Assembly: GCF_000739735.1 (NCBI RefSeq)
Contig: NZ_BBJF01000003.1
Span: forward strand, 124,001-188,000
Direction of reading: 5' to 3'
DNA: 64,000 nucleotides
Source: Paraburkholderia ginsengisoli NBRC 100965
GTDB taxonomy: Bacteria > Pseudomonadota > Gammaproteobacteria > Burkholderiales > Burkholderiaceae
Part shown: positions 40,341 to 49,322 of the stretch, piece by piece
How positions within the stretch are numbered: the first letter of the stretch is position 1
How the letters are laid out: the number at the start of each line of letters is the position of its first letter
Program-made: the position numbers and the translations under genes
Notes under the pieces: generated by a model
Database searches by the model: none
What the model saw: only the letters and a program-made list of their open reading frames with translations
Told to the model about the DNA's origin: nothing

Positions 40341-41443
40341 GCCCGCACGACGATTCAGCACCTCACGCGCCGCCTATCGGCACGTTGGCAAGCGGGCCGC
40401 TCGGCACGATTGCGGACGTGCCGGGCGTGACTGTCGGACATTGCACCCTGGATCAGGACGCGCTGCAAACCGGCGTGACGGTGATCCGTCCGCATCGCGG
40501 CGATCCGTTTATCGACAAGGTGCCGGCCGCGGCGTCGGTGATCAACGGCTTCGGCAAAAGCATCGGGCTCGTGCAGGTCGACGAACTCGGCACGCTCGAA
40601 ACCCCGATCGCGTTGACCAACACGTTCGGCGTCGCGGCGGTGGCGCAGGCGCAGATTCGCTCGGCTGTTCGTGCGAATCCGCAGATCGGGCGCGAGTGGT
40701 CGACGGTCAATCCGCTCGTGTTCGAATGCAACGACGGCTATCTGAACGACATCCAGGCGCTGGCCGTCACCGAACAGCATTTCAACGACGCGTTCGACAA
40801 CGCTGGGACTGAGGTCGCGAGCGGCGCGGTCGGCGCAGGGCGCGGGATGTCGTGCTTCGATCTGAAGGGCGGCATCGGCAACGCGTCGCGTGCGGTCGAG
40901 GTGGCGGGGCGCGGCTATACGCTCGGCGCGCTGGTGCTGGCGAACTTCGGCCGTCTGCCGATGCTGACCATAGACGGCATGCCGCTTGGGCGCCTGCTGG
41001 CCGAACGCGCGCGCATGGCGCAAGCGTCCGCTGAAGCAGCAACTGCAAAGGCAACGGCGACGAAGCCCGAGCAAGGCTCGATCATCATGATCGTCGCCAC
41101 CGACGCGCCGCTCGACGCGCGCCAGCTCAAGCGCCTCTCGTTGCGCGCGGCGGCGGGGCTCGCGCGAACCGGCTCGGTGTACGGCCACGGCAGCGGCGAT
41201 ATCGCACTGGCGTTTTCGACCGCTTATACGGTGCCGCACGCGGCCGACTTCATCGCACTGCCGCCGCTCGTCGCCGACGCGCGTCTGGACCCGCTGTTTC
41301 GCGCGTGCGCGGACAGCGTCGAGCAGGCCATCGTCGACGCGTTGTGGAGCGCCGTCTCCGTGACGGGCCGCGACGGTCATCGACGTTTATCGCTACGCGA
41401 CAGCGTGCCCGATCTCGCTCAACTACTGAAGTCCACTCGCTGA
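40337..41443 (+). CDS. P1-family aminopeptidase, DmpA type
   Basis: This 368-aa member of the DmpA family (L-aminopeptidase D-Ala-esterase/amidase; beta-peptidases) is made as a precursor that self-cleaves before a serine. The site is visible at Gly247-Ser248 in [15 protein letters not shown]. Upstream are [32 protein letters not shown] and [15 protein letters not shown]. An alanine-rich stretch (227-243) before the cleavage site is longer than usual. Its overlap with gsiD ties it to peptide uptake. Confidence 0.92.
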   Translation: MSPHDDSAPHAPPIGTLASGPLGTIADVPGVTVGHCTLDQDALQTGVTVIRPHRGDPFIDKVPAAASVINGFGKSIGLVQVDELGTLETPIALTNTFGVAAVAQAQIRSAVRANPQIGREWSTVNPLVFECNDGYLNDIQALAVTEQHFNDAFDNAGTEVASGAVGAGRGMSCFDLKGGIGNASRAVEVAGRGYTLGALVLANFGRLPMLTIDGMPLGRLLAERARMAQASAEAATAKATATKPEQGSIIMIVATDAPLDARQLKRLSLRAAAGLARTGSVYGHGSGDIALAFSTAYTVPHAADFIALPPLVADARLDPLFRACADSVEQAIVDALWSAVSVTGRDGHRRLSLRDSVPDLAQLLKSTR

Positions 41444-42276
41444 TGAAAGTCCTTATTTCCGCCGACATCGAAGGCGTGGCCGGCGTGTTTCATCCCGAGC
41501 AGACGCGCGCGGGCAACGGCGAGTATGAAGCCGCGCGCCGCTGGATGACGCTCGAAGCCAATGCCGCGATCGAAGGTGCGTTCGCAGGCGGCGCGACCGA
41601 CGTGTGGGTCAACGACTCGCACGGCGGCTTTCGCAACCTGCTGCCCGATCTGCTCGATCCGCGCGCCCAGGTGGTGCTCGGCAAACCGCGCACGCTCGGC
41701 ATGATGGCCGGGCTCGAATACGGCGCGGCGCTGGTGTTCATGATCGGCTATCACGCGATGGCGCAAACGCGCGGCATCCTTGCGCACACGATCAACAGCT
41801 TCGCGTTCGCGCGAGTGTCGTTCAACGGCGTCGAGGTTGGCGAAGCGGGCGTGTATGGCGCGCTCGCCGAAGAATATGGCGCACGTGTCGCGCTTTTATC
41901 GGGCGACGACGTGTTCGCCGAGGAAACCGCGCCGCGATTTCCACACGCGCGTTTCGTCGTCACGAAGAGCGCGACGGGGCACGCGAGCGGCGTCACGCAA
42001 TCACCGGCGAGCGCGCGCGAGGCGATTCGCGGCGCCGCATGCGAAGTGGTCCGGCAGCATATCGCCGATGGCCATGCGCCGCACGCGACGCGCGCCGACG
42101 CGAAGCCGGTCGACTGCGAACTGCGCGTACAGACCAGCGCGCTTGCCGATCTGTTCTGCCAATGGCCGACGCTCGCGCGTGTCGACGCGGTGACGTTGCG
42201 CTTTAGCGCGGCGTCGGCGGAACATGCGGTGCGGATGCTGAACTGTCTGTCGGCGATGTCGTTCATGCTGCGATAG
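41443..42276 (+). CDS. dppA: M55-family D-aminopeptidase, DppA type
   Basis: This 277-aa zinc enzyme resembles Bacillus DppA, which splits D-Ala-D-Ala and related D-peptides. Metal-ligand motifs are ISADIEG (Asp8, Glu10), VNDSHGGFRNL, IGYHAMA, and NGVEVGEAGVYG. It shares a base with the preceding stop (TGATG). With IaaA and DmpA, it gives the operon three peptidases for peptides that ordinary ones cut poorly. Confidence 0.93.
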   Translation: MKVLISADIEGVAGVFHPEQTRAGNGEYEAARRWMTLEANAAIEGAFAGGATDVWVNDSHGGFRNLLPDLLDPRAQVVLGKPRTLGMMAGLEYGAALVFMIGYHAMAQTRGILAHTINSFAFARVSFNGVEVGEAGVYGALAEEYGARVALLSGDDVFAEETAPRFPHARFVVTKSATGHASGVTQSPASAREAIRGAACEVVRQHIADGHAPHATRADAKPVDCELRVQTSALADLFCQWPTLARVDAVTLRFSAASAEHAVRMLNCLSAMSFMLR

Positions 42277-42432
42277 GCTCCGCCGATCCGCAGCCGCGCG
42301 CGTCTTGCCGACGCGACTATTTCGCTGCGCTTACGACCCGCGAAAAAAGGCCCCCTGACGGCACGTTTCGCGAGGAAGCGTTACTCTCTGGCATTCCGGA
42401 GGCACCGACTTTCTCACTGAGCGGAGTACAGC

Positions 42433-44157
42433 ATGGGTAAGCAGACTATCGCGGATTATCTGGCCAGAACCCTGGCGGCAGCCGACGTCGAACGGATCTG
42501 GGGCGTGACGGGCGACAGCCTCAACGGCCTGTCGGACAGCCTGCAACGGCTCGGCTCGATCCGCTGGATGCACACGCGCCACGAAGAAGTCGCAGCCTTC
42601 GCCGCTGGCGCCGACGCCGCCGCAACCGGCAAGCTCGCCGTCTGCGCGGGCAGTTGCGGGCCGGGCAATCTGCATCTGATCAACGGGCTGTACGACTGTC
42701 ATCGCAATCATCAGCCCGTGCTCGCGATTGCCGCGCATATTCCGTCGTCGGAAATCGGTCTCGGCTACTTCCAGGAAACCCATCCGCAAGAGTTGTTCAA
42801 GGAGTGTAGTCACTACGTCGAACTGGTGACGAACCCGTCGCAGTTTCCGCGCGTGCTGGCGCGGGCGATGCGCACCGCGATCGAGGAACGCGGCGTCGCG
42901 GTGATCGTGCTGCCGGGAGACGTCGCGCTCGGCGACGCGCCCGACGAAACGCCCGCATGGGCGGGTACGCTGGAGCGCTCGACGCTGGTGCCGTCCGCCG
43001 CCGACATCGACCGCCTCGCCGATCTGCTGAATCAGGCGGGCGGCGTGACGCTGCTGTGCGGCAGCGGTTGCGCGGACGCGCACGACGAAGTGGTCGCGTT
43101 CGCCGACCAGCTCGGCGCGCCGATCGTGCACGCGTTGCGCGGCAAGCAGTACATCGAATGGGACAACCCGTTCGACGTCGGCATGACCGGATTGATCGGC
43201 TTCAGCTCCGGCTATCACGCGATGATGTCCTGCGACACGCTCGTGATGCTCGGCACCGACTTTCCGTATCGCAACTTCTATCCGTCGCACGGCAACGTGG
43301 TGCAGATCGACCGGCGCGGCTCCGCGCTCGGCAAGCGCGCGCCGCTGAAGCTGGGGCTCGTCGGCGACGTCAAGGCGACGCTGCAGGCGCTGTTGCCGAA
43401 GCTCACGCGCAAGACCGACCGGCGCTTCGTCGAGAATGCGCGCAAGCATTACGCGGACACCCGCAAGGGTCTCGACGATCTCGCACGGCCCTCCGATCCG
43501 GGACGTGCGATTCATCCGCAGTACCTCACCAGCATCGTCGATAAAGTCGCCAACGAGGACGCGGTGTTCTGCGCCGATGTCGGCACGCCGACGCTATGGG
43601 CCGCGCGGTATCTGACGATGAACGGCAAGCGCGGTCTGCACGGCTCGTTCAATCACGGCTCGATGGCCAATGCGATGCCGCAGGCGCTCGGCGCGCAGGC
43701 GGCCGAGCCGGGCCGCCAGGTGATCGCGCTGTCGGGCGACGGCGGTTTGTCGATGCTGCTCGGCGACCTCCTCAGCGCGCGCCAGCTCGATCTGCCGATC
43801 AAGGTAGTGGTGTTCAACAACAGCACGCTCGGCTTTGTCGCGATGGAGATGAAGGCGGGTGGCTACCTCGAAGCGGGCACCGATCTCGCCGCGACCGATT
43901 TCGCGGCGATCGCGCGCGGCGCGGGAATCTACGGAGTCCGTATCGAACTGTCGGAGAACATCGAACCGGCGTTGCGCGAAGCGTTCGCGCATCCCGGGCC
44001 GGCGGTGATCGACGTGGTGACCGCGAAGCATGAACTCGCGTTGCCGCCGAAGATTCAGTGGGCGCAGGCGAAGGGCTTCAGTCTGTACATGCTGAAGGCG
44101 GTGTTGAATGGGCGAGGGGATGAGGTGGTGGAACTGGCGACGACTAATCTGCGCTGA
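42433..44157 (+). CDS. poxB: Thiamine-pyrophosphate-dependent enzyme, pyruvate dehydrogenase (quinone)/PoxB-like
   Basis: This 574-aa ThDP enzyme has the three-domain layout of pyruvate oxidases. The catalytic glutamate is in [15 protein letters not shown]. The FAD or central domain follows ([23 protein letters not shown]). The ThDP motif is [21 protein letters not shown] ending in NN. The C-terminal ~25 residues could be the membrane-binding helix of PoxB, which oxidises pyruvate to acetate and passes electrons to ubiquinone. Acetolactate-type relatives are a weaker alternative. Confidence 0.88.
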   Translation: MGKQTIADYLARTLAAADVERIWGVTGDSLNGLSDSLQRLGSIRWMHTRHEEVAAFAAGADAAATGKLAVCAGSCGPGNLHLINGLYDCHRNHQPVLAIAAHIPSSEIGLGYFQETHPQELFKECSHYVELVTNPSQFPRVLARAMRTAIEERGVAVIVLPGDVALGDAPDETPAWAGTLERSTLVPSAADIDRLADLLNQAGGVTLLCGSGCADAHDEVVAFADQLGAPIVHALRGKQYIEWDNPFDVGMTGLIGFSSGYHAMMSCDTLVMLGTDFPYRNFYPSHGNVVQIDRRGSALGKRAPLKLGLVGDVKATLQALLPKLTRKTDRRFVENARKHYADTRKGLDDLARPSDPGRAIHPQYLTSIVDKVANEDAVFCADVGTPTLWAARYLTMNGKRGLHGSFNHGSMANAMPQALGAQAAEPGRQVIALSGDGGLSMLLGDLLSARQLDLPIKVVVFNNSTLGFVAMEMKAGGYLEAGTDLAATDFAAIARGAGIYGVRIELSENIEPALREAFAHPGPAVIDVVTAKHELALPPKIQWAQAKGFSLYMLKAVLNGRGDEVVELATTNLR

Positions 44158-44359
44158 GGTCGGGGCGGGGTGAGGTGAGGTGCGCTGGATGGTGCGGGCG
44201 GTTGCGGCGAGGGTAGGGCGCGCGTCGCACATCGCACATGCCATTCGCGCGCGGCAGTCTAACGTGCAGCCGCTTCCGCAGCCTCGCGCCAAGCAGAAGC
44301 ATCCACAGCAGCCACACCCTCACGCCGCAGCCGCGACCGCAGCCACGCATGCCCCCAGC

Positions 44360-45292
44360 CTATTGCTGCCGGCTCAGCTCCCGCGCCGCACGGTCGATCA
44401 CATCGGCAATCGCCTCCGCGTGCGACACCGGCGCGAGATGACTCGACGCCATCGGCACGACCTTCGCGCCCATCCTGTCGGCCATGAATTTCTGCACTTC
44501 CGGCGACACTGCCCGGTCTTTCGTCGTCAGCACGTACCACGACGGCTTGTCCTTCCAGCCGACCTGGCTGACCGTTTCGCTAAATGCTTTTTGCGCGATC
44601 GGCACCTGTGCGGCCGAGAGCACGCGCGTCACGTGCTCGGGCACGTCGGCGGCGAAGTCGGCGTGATAACGCGCGCGGTCGAGCCACAGGAAGCCGTTCG
44701 CGTCCGCGATGATGGCCTGGCCCGCGGGCGCCGGCGCGGCGCGCTTCATCAGGTCCACCGTCGATTCGTGCAGATCCGGCGCGATCGCGGCGACGTACAC
44801 GAGGCCCGCGACGTTCGGCGCATTCGCGGCCGTTTCGGTGATCACGACGCCGCCCCACGAGTGCCCCACGAGAATCGTCGGACCGTCCTGGCGCGCGAGC
44901 ACGCGGCGCGTGGCGGCGACATCGTCGGCGAGCGACGTGAGCGGGTTCTGCACCGAACTCACGTGGTAGCCCTTCTGCTGCAGTTTCGCAACCACGCCAT
45001 TCCAGCTCGACCCGTCGACGAATGCGCCGTGGACCAGCACGATGTTGCGCACCGGGCCGGTCAGGGTCGCAGCGGCTGATCTGGGAGCGGAGGCGGTCGA
45101 AGGCGCGGGACTGGCGGGCGCGGCCGTCGGCGCGACCGGGGCCAGGACGGGGGCGGGCGCCTCGGGCGCGCTGGTTTGCGCGCCGGGCTGGTCGGCACGT
45201 TGCGCCGTGGGGGCCGCCGTTTGCGCAAAGGCGGCCGATCCCGCGAAGCACAGAGACAAAGCAGCGGCGCAAAGCAGACGTTTGGGCGACAT
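44360..45292 (-). CDS. Exported alpha/beta hydrolase with Ala/Pro-rich linker
   Basis: This 310-aa protein has a signal peptide (MSPKRLLCAAALSLCFAGSA...FA-QT), then about 55 residues of alanine/proline linker, then an alpha/beta hydrolase core: LVHGAFVDGSSW, the nucleophile elbow GHSWGGVV, and a late histidine in ASSHLAPVSHAEAI. The catalytic layout resembles EstC/salicylate-esterase-like hydrolases. The substrate is unknown. ATG 45292 gives the signal peptide; an upstream ATG at 45361 does not. Confidence 0.85.
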   Translation of the reverse strand: MSPKRLLCAAALSLCFAGSAAFAQTAAPTAQRADQPGAQTSAPEAPAPVLAPVAPTAAPASPAPSTASAPRSAAATLTGPVRNIVLVHGAFVDGSSWNGVVAKLQQKGYHVSSVQNPLTSLADDVAATRRVLARQDGPTILVGHSWGGVVITETAANAPNVAGLVYVAAIAPDLHESTVDLMKRAAPAPAGQAIIADANGFLWLDRARYHADFAADVPEHVTRVLSAAQVPIAQKAFSETVSQVGWKDKPSWYVLTTKDRAVSPEVQKFMADRMGAKVVPMASSHLAPVSHAEAIADVIDRAARELSRQQ

Positions 45293-45475
45293 GTGGAATC
45301 TCCGCAGGCGGAAAACTTCGACTAGCGCAACATACCGAAGCGCCCCGCCAGTGACAATCACTATCCTCGCGATTAAGTGCGGCGCTGAACCAACGCGGGT
45401 TGGTCCCAGTATTTAGGTTATATCGGGCAGGGTAAAATTGCCGGTTTTGCCGGGCCGGACCACAAGTTCGACTGG

Positions 45476-46891
45476 GTGATCGATATCCATACACTGGGGC
45501 GCAATTTGAATAGTGCACAGCAACAAGACGGCCTGAAACGCGGCCTGAAGAATCGCCACATCCAGTTGATCGCGCTGGGGGGCGCCATCGGCACCGGTCT
45601 CTTTCTCGGCTCCGCGAGCGTGCTGCAGGCGGCCGGCCCGTCGATGATTCTCGGCTACGCGATCGGCGGCATCATCGCCTTCATGATCATGCGGCAGCTG
45701 GGCGAAATGGTCGCGCAGGAGCCGGTCGCCGGTTCGTTCAGTCACTTCGCGTACAAGTACTGGGGCGACTTTCCCGGCTTCCTGTCGGGCTGGAACTACT
45801 GGGTGCTATACGTGCTCGTCAGCATGGCCGAACTGACGGCGGTCGGTACCTACGTGCACTACTGGTGGCCGGGCGTGCCCACGTGGGTGTCGGCGCTGGT
45901 GTGCTTCGCCGCGATCAACGCGATCAACCTCGCCAACGTCAAGGCGTACGGCGAAACCGAATTCTGGTTCGCGATCATCAAGGTCGTGGCGGTGATCGGC
46001 ATGATCGTGTTCGGCGGCTTTCTGCTGATCAGCGGCCACGGCGGCCCGCAAGCGTCGATCACCAATCTGTGGAGCCACGGCGGGTTTTTCCCGCACGGTT
46101 TCCATGGGCTCTTCATGATGCTCGCGGTGATCATGTTCTCGTTCGGCGGGCTGGAACTGATCGGCATTACGGCGGCCGAAGCGGCCGATCCGCAGAAGAG
46201 CATTCCGAAGGCCGTGAATCAGGTGATCTACCGGATTCTGATTTTCTACATCTGCTCGCTCGCGGTGCTGCTGTCGCTGTATCCGTGGAATCAGGTGGCG
46301 GCGGGTGGCAGCCCGTTCGTGATGATCTTCTCGCAGATCGGCTCGACGCTGACGGCGAACGTGCTCAACGTAGTGGTGCTGACGGCGGCGCTGTCGGTGT
46401 ACAACAGCGGCGTGTATGCGAATAGCCGTATGCTCTACGGTCTCGCGGAGCAGGGCAATGCGCCGCGCGCACTGATGAAGGTCGACCGGCGCGGCGTGCC
46501 GTATATGGCGATCGGGCTGTCGGCGCTCGCTACGTTCACCTGCGTGATCATCAACTATCTGATTCCGGCCGAAGCACTCGGTTTGCTGATGGCGCTGGTG
46601 GTCGCGGCGCTGGTGCTGAACTGGGCGCTGATCAGCCTGACGCATCTGAAGTCGCGCAAGGCGATGGCGGCGGCGGGCGAAACGCTCGTGTTCAAGTCGT
46701 TCTGGTTCCCGGTGAGCAACTGGATCTGCCTCGCGTTCATGGCGCTGATTCTCGTGATCCTGGCGATGACGCCGGGCCTGTCGGTCTCGGTGCTGCTCGT
46801 GCCGGTGTGGCTGCTGGTGATGTGGGGTGGCTATGCGTTCAAACGTCGGCGCGCGGAGCTGCATCGTGGGGCGCGGGTGGCAGGGCGTTAA
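45476..46891 (+). CDS. APC-superfamily amino acid permease, AroP/PheP/CycA type
   Basis: This 471-aa permease has twelve helices and the AAT-family start KRGLKNRHIQLIALGGAIGTGLFLGS, then EMVAQEPVAGSFSHFAYKYWG and GLELIGITAAEAADPQKSIPKA. It imports an amino acid with protons. AroP, PheP, CycA and ProY are all close, so the substrate is left open. The frame begins at GTG 45476. A TTG 11 codons later (45509, before NSAQQ) is an alternative. Confidence 0.88.
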   Translation: MIDIHTLGRNLNSAQQQDGLKRGLKNRHIQLIALGGAIGTGLFLGSASVLQAAGPSMILGYAIGGIIAFMIMRQLGEMVAQEPVAGSFSHFAYKYWGDFPGFLSGWNYWVLYVLVSMAELTAVGTYVHYWWPGVPTWVSALVCFAAINAINLANVKAYGETEFWFAIIKVVAVIGMIVFGGFLLISGHGGPQASITNLWSHGGFFPHGFHGLFMMLAVIMFSFGGLELIGITAAEAADPQKSIPKAVNQVIYRILIFYICSLAVLLSLYPWNQVAAGGSPFVMIFSQIGSTLTANVLNVVVLTAALSVYNSGVYANSRMLYGLAEQGNAPRALMKVDRRGVPYMAIGLSALATFTCVIINYLIPAEALGLLMALVVAALVLNWALISLTHLKSRKAMAAAGETLVFKSFWFPVSNWICLAFMALILVILAMTPGLSVSVLLVPVWLLVMWGGYAFKRRRAELHRGARVAGR

Positions 46892-47022
46892 GGCGTGTCT
46901 GTTTGCGTGAGATTGCGTGGGCGGGGATTTTTCGCTCACGCAGTTCATTGTGGCCATGGCGGCCAAATGACTTCAACGTCATAGACCAGCTGGCGGGCTC
47001 GTCGCAGCACTCAACAGGCAAC
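46892..47022. other. Intergenic flank left of the integrated element
   Basis: The stretch between the permease stop and the left hairpin shows no gene, only short shadows. It belongs to the chromosome if the hairpin marks the junction. Confidence 0.5.
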
Positions 47023-47060
47023 AAAAAACCCGCGAAGCCTGATGCTCTCGCGGGTTTCTG
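47023..47060. repeat. Left copy of the element-end hairpin repeat (candidate attL or terminator)
   Basis: AAAAAACCCGCGAAGCCT, seven variable bases, then TCGCGGGTTTCTG. The right copy at 60588-60625 is identical in the 18-base and 13-base arms and differs in four of the seven loop bases. It has terminator form (stem AAACCCGCGA/TCGCGGGTTT), so it could be the original tRNA-Leu terminator displaced by the insertion. Confidence 0.55.
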
Positions 47061-47162
47061 GAATGCGTCGGACTATGCCGTCATGCTTGATGGCAGGGCC
47101 GGACTGAAAAAATCCTTGCTATCGATTTCCTGTAGCGGGCCTGACTGTTTTTTATTCCAAAC

Positions 47163-47182
47163 ATACCCCCAAAAATACCCCC
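47163..47182 (+). repeat. Two direct ATACCCCC repeats, candidate integrase arm sites (left)
   Basis: ATACCCCC occurs at 47163-47170 and 47175-47182, twelve bases apart. The same octamer clusters at the right end before the integrase. Direct repeats at helical spacing inside each end are what tyrosine integrases bind with their N-terminal arm domain. Confidence 0.5.
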
Positions 47183-47286
47183 AGACTCCGCGCGCTGCCC
47201 TGCTTATCCACAATGTTCCAACGTGTTCCGGTGCTGTATTAAAACCCAGTAGAATGATCCGTGGTCGCGCCCGATCGACGGATCGC

Positions 47287-47346
47287 AAACCGGGTTCCCT
47301 CACCCGGCAGGCGCGGCCTCCTTTATGAGGGGTTTTGCGTGAGGGC
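47287..47346 (+). ncRNA. Structured RNA leader, possibly a phage C4-type antisense RNA
   Basis: Directly before the first element gene there are two small perfect hairpins: CCGGGT-TCCCTC-ACCCGG (47290-47307) and CCTC-CTTTAT-GAGG (47317-47330) followed by GGTTTTG. A competing 7-bp stem pairs CCCTCAC (47297-47303) with GTGAGGG (47339-47345). P1/P7-type C4 RNAs, and the related P4 CI RNA, have this compact two-hairpin build and sit ahead of antirepressor-type genes. The family match is from memory and unverified. Confidence 0.35.
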
Positions 47347-47348
47347 GC

Positions 47349-48191
47349 ATGGACGAACTAGATTTATACCGAATCGCTGACACCTATACGCTAGTTGATG
47401 CCGCCGCCTTGCTCGTCGGGGAGAAACCGAGCCGTGTTTGCCCGCCGCGTAGAGGCATATGCAAGCGTTACCACCTCCCGCGTTTCGAACCTCTCGATAA
47501 GGGTGCCACCGATCTAAACAGTAAGGCAGATTCATTTGATGTAGCCTTGAAATCGTTGCTGCACGCCGTTGAGGGAGGGACGCTCCCGGCAAAATTGAAC
47601 CTCGTGATTGACGAGGAAATGGCGGCGATGGCGCACGTGATGATGCCGGGATGTGAGATTGCCGGGCCTATCAACCCCGGCTCGGCCACCATACTCGCCG
47701 ATGATCTGAGGGAATGGTTGACCTCGCGTGGTGTCAAGTCAGGTTTCTTTTTCCCGGAAGTCAGTCCATTACCGGCCAGCGATGCGGCGTTGATTGAGCG
47801 CTTGCGCGCCGCCGAAACCGCGCGCGACATATTGATGCGAGAACTCGCCGCGCTTTCAAACGTTGAGACAGAGCGCGACAACCTGCGAGAGCAGACCTCC
47901 GCGCTGGCAGATGAGGTTGGTCAATTGACGGGTTCATTAGATGCTGCCGGTACGAGAATCCGCGAACTGTCAGGCAACCAAGCACAGGGCAAAAGTAGAA
48001 CTGCGATGCTTCGGCTGATCGGCGGCCTCGCCATGTCCGGACACGGTATCGATATTCATGGCGGCCGTCTTGAGGGTATTGGGCAAGTCATTTCCGATAT
48101 GGCATCAAAAGGCGTCAGCGTAAGCGAGCAAATGTTGCGCGACAGACTTAAAGAGGCGGCTAAATTGATCGATCGGCTGGACCCAAAGTAA
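47349..48191 (+). CDS. Hypothetical protein of integrative elements
   Basis: This 280-aa protein begins MDELDLYRIADTYTLVDAAALLVG, contains DDLREWLTSRGVKSGFFFPE in the middle, then a coiled-coil stretch (about 150-215) and a C-terminal helical part with GIDIHGGRLEGIGQVISDMAS. The beginning and the RGxKSGFFFP segment recur in hypothetical proteins of proteobacterial islands as I recall them, but no function is known to me. Its 5' end is preceded by the structured leader. Confidence 0.75.
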   Translation: MDELDLYRIADTYTLVDAAALLVGEKPSRVCPPRRGICKRYHLPRFEPLDKGATDLNSKADSFDVALKSLLHAVEGGTLPAKLNLVIDEEMAAMAHVMMPGCEIAGPINPGSATILADDLREWLTSRGVKSGFFFPEVSPLPASDAALIERLRAAETARDILMRELAALSNVETERDNLREQTSALADEVGQLTGSLDAAGTRIRELSGNQAQGKSRTAMLRLIGGLAMSGHGIDIHGGRLEGIGQVISDMASKGVSVSEQMLRDRLKEAAKLIDRLDPK

Positions 48192-48204
48192 CGATTTCTA
48201 CCCT

Positions 48205-48244
48205 GAACCCCAATATTGGGAACGGTGAAACCAATATTGGGTTC
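48205..48244 (+). promoter_or_regulatory. Paired CCAATATTGG palindromes (operator pair or hairpin) before the AlpA gene
   Basis: The perfect palindrome CCAATATTGG is present at 48210-48219 and 48231-48240, centres exactly 21 bp apart, about two helical turns. The two copies with their flanks also form one larger inverted repeat (GAACCC...GGGTTC outer arms, 11-base centre). It lies 70-110 bases before the AlpA start, as expected for an autoregulatory operator. The binding protein is unknown. Confidence 0.6.
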
Positions 48245-48316
48245 TTCCTGCTCGCTCTTCTCTAGCCTTCGCTCTGTGTTCCGGGATCGTCCCGGAGCGT
48301 TCTTCCAGAGCCGAGC

Positions 48317-48627
48317 ATGAACGAGCAAATCAAATCCGCACTCACCATCCTGCGCCGCAAACAGGTAGAAGCCGCAACTGGCCTTTCGCGCAGCACGATC
48401 TATCAGCGCATCAAAGACAAGACCTTTCCACCCGCGATTCATTTGTCGTCGCGCAGCGTTGGATGGAGGACGCGCGGGCGGTCCTGCGTGCCGTCGAGCG
48501 GCGCACGCGGGTACGCCGCGAATCGGCGACCGACAAACCCGGCGACCTGCTCGCCCGTCTCCGGGCAAATCAAGACGTGCGCACCGCCGTGATGGCGCTC
48601 ATTCGCGGGGCGAATCGCGATGAGTGA
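48317..48627 (+). pseudogene. alpA: AlpA-family regulator, apparently frameshifted
   Basis: AlpA proteins are small phage-derived activators of excision and cryptic-phage genes. The first 50 residues fit well: ILRRKQVEAATGLSRSTIYQRI, then FPPAIHLSSRSVGW. In this frame the rest (RTRGRSC...TCAPP, stop at 48592) has no family likeness. The -1 frame from the same point reads MEDARAVLRAVERRT to a stop at 48627 that overlaps the next start, much more like an AlpA tail. Adding one ATGG unit to GTTGGATGGAGG would restore one frame. A separate 54-aa gene from ATG 48463 is the alternative. Confidence 0.6.
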
Positions 48628-49036
48628 CCGCTCTCCGAAAATGCCCCGTCGATTCGCGAAACGGGCCGCCAGGTGGAACCGCCTCCTCGTGCAGTGTGGC
48701 GCAAAACCGCTCGATGACGCGCGCGTGCAAGCCATCTATGAGCGCCACGCCGAGCGCCAAAGAATGGCCGATCCGTGCGCTGGCTGCTTGAGCGTGACGA
48801 AAGCAGCGCAAGCCCTCGGGACGCGTCGCAGCAGCCTTTTCGAATGGCTCGACCGCGAGGGCTGGCTGCATCGGACGTTTGGCGGCGGACGGCATGCGAC
48901 GAGTCACGCGCTGTCCGAGGGGTGGGCCGTTCAGCGCGGCAAGGGGGCCGTGTCGTGGCCGCAAATCACGGCGGTGGGCTTTCAGGAACTCGCTCGCCGC
49001 CTCGGCGTGAATCCGGAGGCTGACCCTGCAACGTGA
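48620..49036 (+). CDS. Phage antirepressor KilA-C-domain-like protein
   Basis: This 138-aa protein has a basic N-terminal part and, from about residue 57, LSVTKAAQALGTRRSSLFEWLDREGWLHR, followed by SEGWAVQRGKG and WPQITAVGFQELARRLG. That is the winged-helix KilA-C (ANT) pattern of phage antirepressors: helix-turn-helix, tryptophan-rich turn, then TxxGxxxLA. It starts inside the end of the AlpA reading (ATGAGTGA), so it is likely in the same operon. Confidence 0.75.
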   Translation: MSDRSPKMPRRFAKRAARWNRLLVQCGAKPLDDARVQAIYERHAERQRMADPCAGCLSVTKAAQALGTRRSSLFEWLDREGWLHRTFGGGRHATSHALSEGWAVQRGKGAVSWPQITAVGFQELARRLGVNPEADPAT

Positions 49037-49064
49037 GCCGACGCGCGCGAATTTTTATGCACGC

Positions 49065-49223
49065 ATGCGCGCCCGCGCGTTGCGTGAGTCACGCGGACGC
49101 TGCCAGTGTTCGATGCAGCCGTCATGCTGCTCAGCGAGAATTCTCGAATGCTTAGCCGATGACGACCCGAAACTCAGGGTGCGAGCCGTGGCCACGGTAA
49201 AACGTTCGCGCTGGCACCTCTGA
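49065..49223 (+). CDS. Short ORF, possible remnant of an HNH-type protein
   Basis: The 52-aa frame reads MRARALRESRGRCQC and ends KRSRWHL. The RALRESRGRCQC start resembles the beginning of some HNH endonucleases, but the HNH motif itself is missing. The frame stays open upstream into the KilA-C gene (EPTRANFYAR before the ATG), suggesting a longer ancestor. No good ribosome site is seen. Confidence 0.3.
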   Translation: MRARALRESRGRCQCSMQPSCCSARILECLADDDPKLRVRAVATVKRSRWHL

Positions 49224-49322
49224 CGAAGACTCGCCAAGTGCCCGCCAATATGCCTTCTGAGTGCTGACGTCCCCGCGAACGACATTACGCATTGATGCTG
49301 GCAGTCTCATGAGACAGAGACC

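Noticed and set aside
42338..42374. CGCGAAA...TTTCGCG hairpin after dppA as a terminator
   Set aside because: The loop is about 20 bases and no T-run follows, so it is not a convincing Rho-independent terminator.
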